Source: Alistipes sp.
GTDB lineage: Bacteria > Bacteroidota > Bacteroidia > Bacteroidales > Rikenellaceae
Length of the DNA stretch: 14,009 bases
Assembly (NCBI GenBank): GCA_017561105.1
Contig: JAFZDR010000059.1
Coordinates: forward strand, 1-14,009
Reading direction: 5' to 3'
Shown here: positions 7,797-14,009 of the stretch, one piece after another
Layout of the letters: each line of letters opens with the position of its first letter
Numbering within the stretch: position 1 is the stretch's first letter
The notes under the pieces: model-generated
Told to the model about the DNA's origin: nothing
The model's input: only the letters and a program-made list of their open reading frames with translations
The model's database searches: none
Position numbers and translations under genes: made by a program

Positions 7797-7828
7797 AGAG
7801 CCGTTATTTCCGAAGAAACAACGGCTCT
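7797..7828 (-). terminator. Rho-independent terminator of the four-gene operon, UUCG tetraloop
   Basis: Read on the minus strand, AGAGCCGTT pairs with AACGGCTCT. After one G/T position, an inner stem TTTC/GAAA closes the very stable tetraloop C(UUCG)G. The stem is followed by a T-rich tail (TTGTATTATTTG). It begins 18 bases after the stop of the last operon gene and lies just upstream of the tRNA promoter, so it insulates the tRNA from operon readthrough. Confidence 0.88.
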
Positions 7829-7846
7829 CTATCGTCTATTCCGACA

Positions 7847-9931
7847 CTATCTATCGAGATGTATCATGAAGACAGGTGTCATTTCGCTATACTTCGCATT
7901 CTGGAAGGTGCGTCGTGCCTGGCGAACAATCTCGCCCTTCACAGTTCCTACGATATACATCTGCCAATAAGGCTTTGCCTTACGCTTCTTCAATCGCTCC
8001 AAAGCTGTTGGGTTGAGTTTGATGTATATAGTCTTCTCTTTCTCCTCAGGAAGAATCGAGATTGGTTCGAGTGAGAAGATACCATTCTTTCGACCCAACA
8101 ACAACTCGATAGGGTCATTGAAGCCCGGATCCTTATCCACCAAAATCTTCACCGGAATAGCCTCGTCGGTGAACTTGAAGGTCAATGGATTATCGATATT
8201 GAAATCTACAGACATTCGATAAGGCGATGCCTCGATAACATCGAGAGCCAACTCCGCAGCAGGAATATGGTGCTCGTAGTAGAACGCCTGCAACATCTTA
8301 TCAACAGGCAATACATCAGCCTGCTCGCGACCATCAGGACCCGGATACTCCATCTTCACCTCGATAGGGAAACGCTTAACCTCGGCACCCTTTGCAGAGG
8401 TGATAGATACATCCCATCTTCTACCTGCACGGAGCTTCAAGCTACTTGTTGTATAGCCCTTTGGAAGGCCCTTCACAATCAGATTTGCAGGTCGCTTCAA
8501 CTTACCCTTTATATCGACGCGGAATGTCGAAGTTCCGCCCGATGGAATGGTGATATTTGCGGGTGAAACGAAGGCGTTAAACGACGGCATCTGGCGGTGA
8601 CGACGGAGCAGGTAGTGGTAATCCTTACCGTAGCCACGATGCAAGTCCTCAACCTCGAGAATAAACTCCTCGGCATCGGTTGCTGTGTACTTGAGTACCG
8701 GATCGGCATGGAAAGTCATAAGGCCCTGAATTGGATCCTCTGTATCATCAACCTCGGCAACAATGTTTCCGCCCTGATCGCGCAAGCGCATCACAGCGTC
8801 AATTCTCGAGCCGTTTCGGCGGCCGATAAGCTCCACAATAATCTGCTCTCTATCCTCGGCATAGATCTTATACTTCTTAATCTTCGATGTCGATGTCAAC
8901 GAGTCGGCAATCGCAGCATTCAAGGTGAGATGTGAGCCATTCTTCGGACAGTGAATGAGCTTCTTGCCCTTTGGCAAAGCGTAGAACTGCACGGCATTCG
9001 AAGTTCCTATCTTATTGGTAAAGGTCAGATGGTGATAACCATCCTTCTTTACCTTTACGGTAGTCTTTGTGGCATCGAGATTGACTCCCGCCAACTCCTG
9101 CTTTACCTTCTTGCCCACAACGCCGTATGCAGGATAACGACCTGTAACAAAAGGTATTACACCAAGCTGAATTCGGTAGTTAAAGTCCTGACGACCACGA
9201 TAAATGGCATCATGAATCTGCAACATATAGTTACCATCCTTCGGCAATGTGGTGATAATCACAGGGTCGACATTGTGATGATAGTCATCCGAGTATGCAA
9301 TCTCCTTGCCGCGCGCATCTGTAATCTTTATCACAGGCTGGAACCAACCCGGAACGGCATCGGCAATATACGGCACGAGCTGACGAGCCTTAACCGAAGC
9401 TACGATAGTATCGCCCTTGTGGCCCGAGAACTTGAAGTAATCGATACCACCCGGAGTAACATATCCGCACAAAACTGCAGGGAGAGACTCCACCTTGTTT
9501 GGCTTATTCTTGGTCGACTTCTTACTCTCGAGGAAGTTAGGGTACGAAGCCACCTCGAATGGGAGCTGGTTCGACACACCCTTTGGACCCTGCAAGCGCA
9601 AATCGTACATACCACATGGCACATCAGGTGCGATGGTGATAATAAGCTTAATTCTATCGGCAAGCTGCGGGCTGCTCTGATCATTCAATCTGCGGCGCTT
9701 TCTTCTCTCGTTTTTGCTCTCCTCGACAGGCTCCAACTTAGCCTTGATACCAGGGTGAGAGAACAACACCTTTGTTGCTCTGTTGATATTAAGACCTCCG
9801 GCCTCAATCTCTACAGTTGTACCAACCTGACCGCCCGCAGGGAAGAGATAACCCATAGTGAGCTTCTGCGCATAGAGCGATGTGGTCAAAAAGGTACAGA
9901 GGACCGCCAATATAATCTTTATGCTTTTCAT
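7847..9931 (-). CDS. Secreted planctomycete-type PPC (pre-peptidase C-terminal) domain protein
   Basis: Exported 694-residue protein of unknown function, last gene of the operon. The signal peptide (residues 1-21, ending SLYA before Q22) has no lipobox. Mature sequence begins with an Ig-like domain carrying LFPAGGQVGTTVEIEAGGLN (29-48) and, after an odd basic run ERRKRRR (75-81), LADRIKLIITIAPDVPCGMY and GPKGVSNQLPFEVASYP, signatures I associate with large planctomycete exported proteins. PPC-type beta-sandwich domains follow at about 148-258 (GYVTPGGIDYFKFSGHKGDT ... DDYHHNVDP ... GNYMLQIHDA) and again at about 335-455 (YKIYAEDREQIIVELIGRR ... EEFILEVEDLHRG). The remaining ~240 residues are beta-rich and unassigned. 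PPC domains usually act in export, adhesion or protein interaction rather than catalysis. The start ATG lies 4 bases after the DUF1501 stop, implying co-translation. Confidence 0.82.
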   Translation of the reverse strand: MKSIKIILAVLCTFLTTSLYAQKLTMGYLFPAGGQVGTTVEIEAGGLNINRATKVLFSHPGIKAKLEPVEESKNERRKRRRLNDQSSPQLADRIKLIITIAPDVPCGMYDLRLQGPKGVSNQLPFEVASYPNFLESKKSTKNKPNKVESLPAVLCGYVTPGGIDYFKFSGHKGDTIVASVKARQLVPYIADAVPGWFQPVIKITDARGKEIAYSDDYHHNVDPVIITTLPKDGNYMLQIHDAIYRGRQDFNYRIQLGVIPFVTGRYPAYGVVGKKVKQELAGVNLDATKTTVKVKKDGYHHLTFTNKIGTSNAVQFYALPKGKKLIHCPKNGSHLTLNAAIADSLTSTSKIKKYKIYAEDREQIIVELIGRRNGSRIDAVMRLRDQGGNIVAEVDDTEDPIQGLMTFHADPVLKYTATDAEEFILEVEDLHRGYGKDYHYLLRRHRQMPSFNAFVSPANITIPSGGTSTFRVDIKGKLKRPANLIVKGLPKGYTTSSLKLRAGRRWDVSITSAKGAEVKRFPIEVKMEYPGPDGREQADVLPVDKMLQAFYYEHHIPAAELALDVIEASPYRMSVDFNIDNPLTFKFTDEAIPVKILVDKDPGFNDPIELLLGRKNGIFSLEPISILPEEKEKTIYIKLNPTALERLKKRKAKPYWQMYIVGTVKGEIVRQARRTFQNAKYSEMTPVFMIHLDR

Positions 9932-9935
9932 AGGA

Positions 9936-11192
9936 CTACTTTTTTACATCCATAATTTCGTACAACAAACCGTAGCTGCGCTTCTTATCCAGCAACGATG
10001 GGAGAATTGGCAAATCGCCCTCAGAAACATGTGGCAAGGTGCCATAAGGGTCTATTCCCATAAGGAGGTAGATCGAGCCAATCAAGTCGCACGGAGCAAC
10101 AGGGCGCTCCTCAACCTGCTCGCCGGTCTTGTTGGTCTTACCGACCACCTTACCGCCGTGGAATCCGCCACCTGCAACCAAGTAGCTGAAGGTCTTACCA
10201 TAGTGGGCACGACCACCATTCCAAGGAGCCTCCCACTCAACCTTTGGTGTACGACCAAACTCGCCACCGCAAAGGATGATGGTGCTATCCAACAATCCGC
10301 GCTCGTCCAAATCGGAGATCAATGCCGAGAGAGCCTTATCCAAGACTGTGAGCATCGAACCCATCTTCTGGAAGTGCTTCTTGTGGGTATCCCATCCTGT
10401 CATACGCACATTTACAAATGGAACGCCAGCCTCAACGAGCTTTCGTGCAACAAGGCACGACTGACCGAGGCGGGTCTTGCCGTAACGCGACTTCACAGAG
10501 TCGGACTCGTTGGCAAGGTTGAAGAGCTCGCGACTCTCACCCCAGATAAACTGCATATTTACATCTCGCAACGAGTCGATAAGCTTCTTATCCATATCGC
10601 CCTTCTCGAAATCACCGAGCAGAGCCATACGCTTCTCCATTCTCTCGCGGTTGACGAACTTGTTTACTACGCCCTCAACCTCGAACTCCTTGCCTTCAGG
10701 TCTTCCGCCTGTATCGAACGACTTGTACTCGTTGCCCAAGAAACCTCCCTCGTTAAAGCGGCTGTTTGCACTTGTTACCGAGATATAGCAAGGCAAAATA
10801 CCCTTGTAGGTATCCTTCAACTTGTAGGAGATTACCGCTCCGAACGACGGATATACAACAGCACCACCCGAAGTATCGCCCGTAATCATTGCGTAGTGGC
10901 CGGTCTCGTGAGCGTTACTGCCGTGAGTCATTGTTCGAATCAACGAATACTTATCGGCCATAGTGGCAAGCAATGGCAACTTCTCTCCGATCTCGATACC
11001 CTCGACATTGGTCTTTGCAGTGCCCTTGTAGCTTCCGTAGTAGTTTCGACCAGCCTCAGGCTTAGGGTCGAATGTATCAGTCTGTGCAGGACCACCATCC
11101 AAATATACCAAAATCACAGACTTTGCCTGTTGTGCCTCAGCGCCAAATACGAAGGCAAGCAACAAAATTAAGGTCAGATATATCTTTCTCAT
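9936..11192 (-). CDS. DUF1501 protein (sulfatase/alkaline-phosphatase-like fold), secreted
   Basis: Exported 418-residue protein matching DUF1501, a family related to sulfatases and alkaline phosphatases and abundant in Planctomycetes; the substrate is not known. A Sec signal peptide ends GAEA20. Visible family motifs, in order: LDGGPAQTDTFDPKP (31-45), THGSNAHETGHYAMITG (89-105), GVPFVNVRMTGWDTH (256-270), ILCGGEFGRTPKV (306-318), GRAHYGKTFSYLVAGGGF (327-344) and VAPCDLIGSIYLLMGIDP (365-382). The Asp, His and Glu residues in these blocks are the probable metal/active-site ligands by fold analogy, which is inference. Length is normal for the family, with no truncation. It sits between the DUF1549-DUF1553 gene (11-base gap) and the PPC gene (4-base gap). 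DUF1501 and DUF1553 genes are very often paired, suggesting they work together outside the cytoplasm. Confidence 0.9.
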   Translation of the reverse strand: MRKIYLTLILLLAFVFGAEAQQAKSVILVYLDGGPAQTDTFDPKPEAGRNYYGSYKGTAKTNVEGIEIGEKLPLLATMADKYSLIRTMTHGSNAHETGHYAMITGDTSGGAVVYPSFGAVISYKLKDTYKGILPCYISVTSANSRFNEGGFLGNEYKSFDTGGRPEGKEFEVEGVVNKFVNRERMEKRMALLGDFEKGDMDKKLIDSLRDVNMQFIWGESRELFNLANESDSVKSRYGKTRLGQSCLVARKLVEAGVPFVNVRMTGWDTHKKHFQKMGSMLTVLDKALSALISDLDERGLLDSTIILCGGEFGRTPKVEWEAPWNGGRAHYGKTFSYLVAGGGFHGGKVVGKTNKTGEQVEERPVAPCDLIGSIYLLMGIDPYGTLPHVSEGDLPILPSLLDKKRSYGLLYEIMDVKK

Positions 11193-11203
11193 AGTGTAGG
11201 CGA

Positions 11204-12616
11204 TTAGTGGTTATAAAGGAATTCGTTGCTGTTTATCTGCATCCACATAAGATCGTATGCCAACTCCTGCAGAGTGAGTTTGTTCTTCTCCATATACTCC
11301 TTGTACAGGTTCACCTCTTCAGGGGTTGCTCTTCTCGACAACACACGGAGAGTAATGGCATTTGCAAGTGGCCAAATCTCGGTATTCTGCTCGCAGATAC
11401 GCTTCAAAACCGGACTTCTTCGAATACGACGCTCGAGTACCGACGAGTTCATCAGATAGAGCAGCTGTCGCGATGTGATAGAGTTGTTACGCTGACTCTC
11501 CAACGATACATCTCGCGATACCTTACCGAAGAGCTCCAACTCCGAAGAAGATACGGTAGCATCGCCCAAGTGGGTTGCTCGTGTCTGTGGCGGATAGAAT
11601 GTAAACGGCTCTGGCACACGGCTGCTATATGTTGCCCAGATACCAGTAGCGGTCGACATCGCATCGATAATAACCTCGGCAGGGAGTCTTTGTGGAACAT
11701 AAGTGCCCTTAGGAGCAGCCTCCGCATTAAACTCTTTCGACATAAGAATCTTCTTCAACAAGGCTCTCATATCGTAGTTCTTGTTAATGAAGTAATCGGT
11801 CAACTCCTTCAACAACTCAGGATTCGAAGGCTTGTTATCCTCGCGCCAATCATCCGGCTCGTTTACGATACCCTTGCCGAATACCCAATACCACATTCTA
11901 TTAACCATAACCTCGGCAAAGCGGCGGTTATTTGGCGATGTGAGCCAATTAACATAGGCCTCACGCCAATCAGAATCCTTAGTGAGCTGCAACTGTGTTC
12001 CGTCGGCCAAGATAACGCGCTGCCAAGGCAACTCCTTGTGGATATCGAGATAGATAATCTCCTCTTTCCACTCCTTGGTAGACTTGAACTTTATCTGCTT
12101 GAAGCACAAGTGGCCGTTGTCGGTACAATTTCTATTGCCCAAGAAGAGAAGGTTGATGTTAGCATAGAAGTTCTCGGGGCTTCTCTTCTGGAAACCACGA
12201 TAGAAGTTCGCTGCCGGAGCGCGGAAGTTACTACCCTCCGAAAGAAGGAGCTTTCGCACCATCTCATTGTATGGAACATTATTGAGAAGCTGCTCGTAAA
12301 CCCAACGGTTGTACGCCTGCACGCCATTTGGCCACAAGTTGCTCGGGAACTCCGACTTGATACGCAAGATATCACCCCAGTGCATCTGCATATACTTGAG
12401 TCCGAGCTCACTGCTGATGAGTCGGTTGATCAAAGCCTCACGCTTCTTGGGATTCTCACTGTCAATAAACTTGGTGCATTCTTGTACGGATGGCAAAGCT
12501 CCCGTTACGGTGAGGGTGGCTCTCCTTAAAAACACCTCATCGCTACAGCGATCTGCAGCGAATACCTGTATTACCGAAAATAACAGGCAGATAATAGATA
12601 TCAGAATCGTTCTCAT
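11204..12616 (-). CDS. DUF1549-DUF1553 secreted protein lacking the usual CxxCH motif
   Basis: Exported 470-residue protein with a Sec signal peptide (1-20, ending VFA). DUF1549 covers about 25-170: FLRRATLTVTGALPSVQE (29-46), MHWGDILR (78-85), YNRWVYEQLLNNVPYNEMVR (102-121), LLSEGSNF. DUF1553 covers about 215-460: WREAYVNWLTSPNN, VMVNRMWYWVFGKGIV (236-251), PDDWREDNKPSNPELLKEL (254-272), RLPAEVIIDAM and LLYLMNSS. Planctomycete relatives are often 700-1000 residues with an N-terminal cytochrome-like PSCyt1 domain and a CxxCH haem motif near the end of DUF1549. Here PSCyt1 is absent, and the equivalent position reads NCTDNGHLCFKQ (163-174), with two Cys and a His but no CxxCH. Covalent haem is therefore unlikely. 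The molecular function is unknown. The gene starts 4 bases after the chorismatase-like gene and precedes DUF1501 by 11 bases. Confidence 0.88.
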   Translation of the reverse strand: MRTILISIICLLFSVIQVFAADRCSDEVFLRRATLTVTGALPSVQECTKFIDSENPKKREALINRLISSELGLKYMQMHWGDILRIKSEFPSNLWPNGVQAYNRWVYEQLLNNVPYNEMVRKLLLSEGSNFRAPAANFYRGFQKRSPENFYANINLLFLGNRNCTDNGHLCFKQIKFKSTKEWKEEIIYLDIHKELPWQRVILADGTQLQLTKDSDWREAYVNWLTSPNNRRFAEVMVNRMWYWVFGKGIVNEPDDWREDNKPSNPELLKELTDYFINKNYDMRALLKKILMSKEFNAEAAPKGTYVPQRLPAEVIIDAMSTATGIWATYSSRVPEPFTFYPPQTRATHLGDATVSSSELELFGKVSRDVSLESQRNNSITSRQLLYLMNSSVLERRIRRSPVLKRICEQNTEIWPLANAITLRVLSRRATPEEVNLYKEYMEKNKLTLQELAYDLMWMQINSNEFLYNH

Positions 12617-12620
12617 AATA

Positions 12621-13733
12621 TCACGATATTAAAATTCCCTCTATTTCAACCAGGAGCTCGCTCCTGCATACATCTGCGATTGTATAGACAACCGGCATAT
12701 TCGGAAAGGCCTTCTCAACCTCGGCTCTCACCTCCTCGTAGTCCTCGGCATTCTTGATGAAGACCTGGAGCTGCGTATATTTCAAGCCATAAGGCTTGCA
12801 ACCAAAACGCACCAAATTCTCCTTCGATACGAGGTACTCTATATTCTCGATTGTCTTTATGGTCTGCAACTTTGCCGACGAAGCATCCATACTCTCCTCG
12901 CCACGAATTGCCGCCGTACCCGAAACAAAGCAGCAAGCACCATGCGATGTCTCGATCAACTTCGCACGCTCGAACTTAGGGGTACTCTTCACCGCATTCT
13001 CGGCATCGTCGATAAGCACCTTCTTCGAATAGACATGTGCCGCAATCTGCAATGGATTGTCAATTGGATATATTCCGCTTTCGCCCGCCTTCTTGAGTGC
13101 TATACCGCCAACAACTATACCCTCGCAAGCGGCTCCGATGCCTGTTGCTGCAGGATAACCGTTGTGCCAATCACCCTTGCCGTAGTAGGCAGAACGCGCA
13201 TCGTTAAACTCCTGATAGTTCTGCTTACCGTCGCGATACGATACGATATTGCCAATATAGTTCCACTGACGCACGATATCGTCAACCTCAAAGCCGTATG
13301 CCGATAACAAGCTATCCAACTTTACGAATACCTCGTCGCTCTGTGTGCGAACGCTCTGCGAGAAATCGGATGCCGGAATACCCTCTATAAACAACAGTTT
13401 GTCGCCACCATCTTCGACAAGACCGTAGCATACACCATCTTGCTCTTTGATATTCTCTTCGGAGATGCCCTCAAGGGTGTAGATGTCTAACGAAAGACCA
13501 CCCTTCGGCAAAAGGTATTGAGGAATAAGGGTTACGGGAACTTTTCTTCCCAATGACTCGTAGACCAACGACTTTATCTCGCCAAGCAATTGATGATACT
13601 CCATCACATCGCTTATGCCGCAGAAAACAAGTCCGCAAATTTGATTAGCAGGAACACCCACCAAGGCCTTTTTGACATGAGTCAAATTAAGGTCGCATAG
13701 GTCGAGAGTCGAAGAGTAAATCTTTAGTCCCAT
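12621..13733 (-). CDS. Chorismatase-like protein of the FkbO/Hyg5 (RidA-fold) family
   Basis: First gene of the operon, 370 residues, no signal peptide, so cytoplasmic. Motifs match FkbO/Hyg5/XanB2-type chorismatases, which remove pyruvate from chorismate to give dihydroxycyclohexadiene-carboxylate or hydroxybenzoates: RQWNYIGNIV (155-164), QNYQEFNDAR (171-180), NGYPAATGIGAACEG (191-205), SGTAAIRGEES (271-281) and YTIADVCRSELLVEIEG (350-366), where E363 is the best candidate for the family's catalytic Glu. Length is close to the family's usual ~340-370. Which product is made cannot be told from the residues I can read. Automatic annotation may label it an endoribonuclease L-PSP/RidA protein because of the fold. 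The frame continues upstream to a TTG at 13796, but that lies inside the -33 promoter element, so the ATG at 13733, about 27 bases after the predicted transcription start, is chosen. Confidence 0.8.
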   Translation of the reverse strand: MGLKIYSSTLDLCDLNLTHVKKALVGVPANQICGLVFCGISDVMEYHQLLGEIKSLVYESLGRKVPVTLIPQYLLPKGGLSLDIYTLEGISEENIKEQDGVCYGLVEDGGDKLLFIEGIPASDFSQSVRTQSDEVFVKLDSLLSAYGFEVDDIVRQWNYIGNIVSYRDGKQNYQEFNDARSAYYGKGDWHNGYPAATGIGAACEGIVVGGIALKKAGESGIYPIDNPLQIAAHVYSKKVLIDDAENAVKSTPKFERAKLIETSHGACCFVSGTAAIRGEESMDASSAKLQTIKTIENIEYLVSKENLVRFGCKPYGLKYTQLQVFIKNAEDYEEVRAEVEKAFPNMPVVYTIADVCRSELLVEIEGILIS

Positions 13734-13766
13734 AAATCCATCTTGGTTAATCTGTATATTATAAGA

Positions 13767-13797
13767 CAAAGTTACTAATAAAAAGTTAAATTCCAAA
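13767..13797 (-). promoter_or_regulatory. Promoter of the chorismatase-like/DUF1553/DUF1501/PPC operon
   Basis: On the minus strand TTTG (complement of 13794-13797) and TAACTTTG (complement of 13767-13774) are separated by exactly 19 bases, a perfect Bacteroidota promoter. Predicted initiation is near 13760, about 27 bases before the ATG. No other promoter of this quality, and no terminator, is seen between the four genes, supporting a single transcript. Confidence 0.85.
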
Positions 13798-13831
13798 TTA
13801 AAAAAAATAATAACTCATAGGGAAATTAGAT

Positions 13832-13859
13832 AAATTTTAACAAACATGAGCTAAAATTT
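13832..13859. repeat. AT-only inverted repeat upstream of the operon promoter
   Basis: AAATTTTA (13832-13839) and TAAAATTT (13852-13859) form a perfect 8-bp inverted repeat around a 12-base spacer, 35 bases upstream of the -33 element. It could be a regulator-binding site or UP-like AT-rich DNA. In a stretch this AT-rich a chance origin is quite possible. Confidence 0.3.
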
Positions 13860-14009
13860 GTAATTTGTCGAAGGGGCATTTGACGGCAAGCATGCAAACA
13901 TACTGCTATTTCACGCTACTAAACCGTCGGTTGCAAGGACAAATCGGGCGAGAATAGAGCCCTCTCCATCGTGGTTAATAGTATAGATCTCCCAACCTGG
14001 GGTCGTTCA
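13860..14009. other. Right edge with no supported gene
   Basis: Base composition rises from very AT-rich to mixed at about 13870, which suggests coding or RNA sequence continuing beyond the window. On the minus strand the frame ending at TGA (13911-13913) reads naturally (GWEIYTINHDGEGSILARF), but it meets another stop at the very last codon and has no start. The frame ending at TAG (13919-13921) is open to the edge for 29 codons and could be the 3' end of a gene, but has no recognisable family. Nothing can be assigned. Confidence 0.3.

Noticed and set aside
7590..7970. Plus-strand 126-codon open frame beginning MIPAGFEPTTRS
   Set aside because: Its start is the reverse complement of the tRNA-Arg gene, a classic false protein, and it then crosses the tRNA promoter and the operon terminator.
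8951..12529. Long plus-strand open frames (8951-9955, 9882-11171, 11207-12529; up to 440 codons)
   Set aside because: They lie antisense to the PPC, DUF1501 and DUF1553 genes, show no domain, signal or promoter, and read as low-complexity Leu/Arg/Ile text caused by the codon use of the true genes opposite.
13734..13796. TTG start at 13796 for the chorismatase-like gene
   Set aside because: The codon overlaps the -33 promoter element and would lie upstream of the predicted transcription start.
1..14009. CRISPR array, insertion sequence or invertible promoter repeats
   Set aside because: No evenly spaced direct repeats with unique spacers, no transposase or integrase reading frame, and no pair of long inverted repeats around either promoter were seen by eye.

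Overview
The window looks like a chromosomal segment of a Bacteroidales bacterium (phylum Bacteroidota). Three features support this. The left half encodes type V pilus (fimbrillin-like) lipoproteins, which are a hallmark of the order. All three promoters I can recognise have the Bacteroidota -7 element TAnnTTTG, two of them with a perfect TTTG-N19-TAnnTTTG layout. Shine-Dalgarno sequences are weak or absent. I cannot fix the genus from the sequence alone.

Left half, + strand (1-7588): a fimbrial operon. A promoter at the left edge is followed by an unusual leader made of a degenerate GTTA/12-bp tandem repeat and a small hairpin. Three tightly packed lipoprotein genes come next: a fimbrillin of the Mfa-like type with a C-terminal Ig/BACON-like domain (234-1748), a composite fimbrial protein ending in a FISUMP/C-type-lectin-like domain (1751-4108), and a large DUF4906-type putative tip protein (4123-7152). 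All three place the lipid-anchor cysteine at residue 20 and keep a Thr-[Arg/Lys]-[Ala/Gly] site like those cut during type V pilin maturation. The third gene is interrupted by an in-frame TAG. The same frame stays open for another 122 codons (to 7521) and encodes what looks like its own C-terminal lectin-like domain. The operon ends at a strong hairpin at 7558-7588.

Middle (7591-7752, - strand): a tRNA-Arg(TCT) gene with its own promoter, reading toward the fimbrial operon and sharing that hairpin as its terminator.

Right half, - strand (7797-13797): a four-gene operon with a clear promoter (13767-13797), intergenic gaps of 4, 11 and 4 bases, and a hairpin terminator with a UUCG tetraloop (7797-7828). 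In transcription order it encodes a cytoplasmic FkbO/Hyg5-type chorismatase-like enzyme, then three exported proteins of types best known from Planctomycetes: a DUF1549-DUF1553 protein, a DUF1501 protein of the sulfatase/alkaline-phosphatase-like group, and a pre-peptidase C-terminal (PPC) domain protein. The DUF1549 part has lost the CxxCH motif usual in planctomycete relatives. The pairing of a chorismate-acting enzyme with this secreted trio is the most unusual system in the window. Its function is unknown, and any joint role is inference from operon structure.

The last ~150 bases hold no gene I can support.
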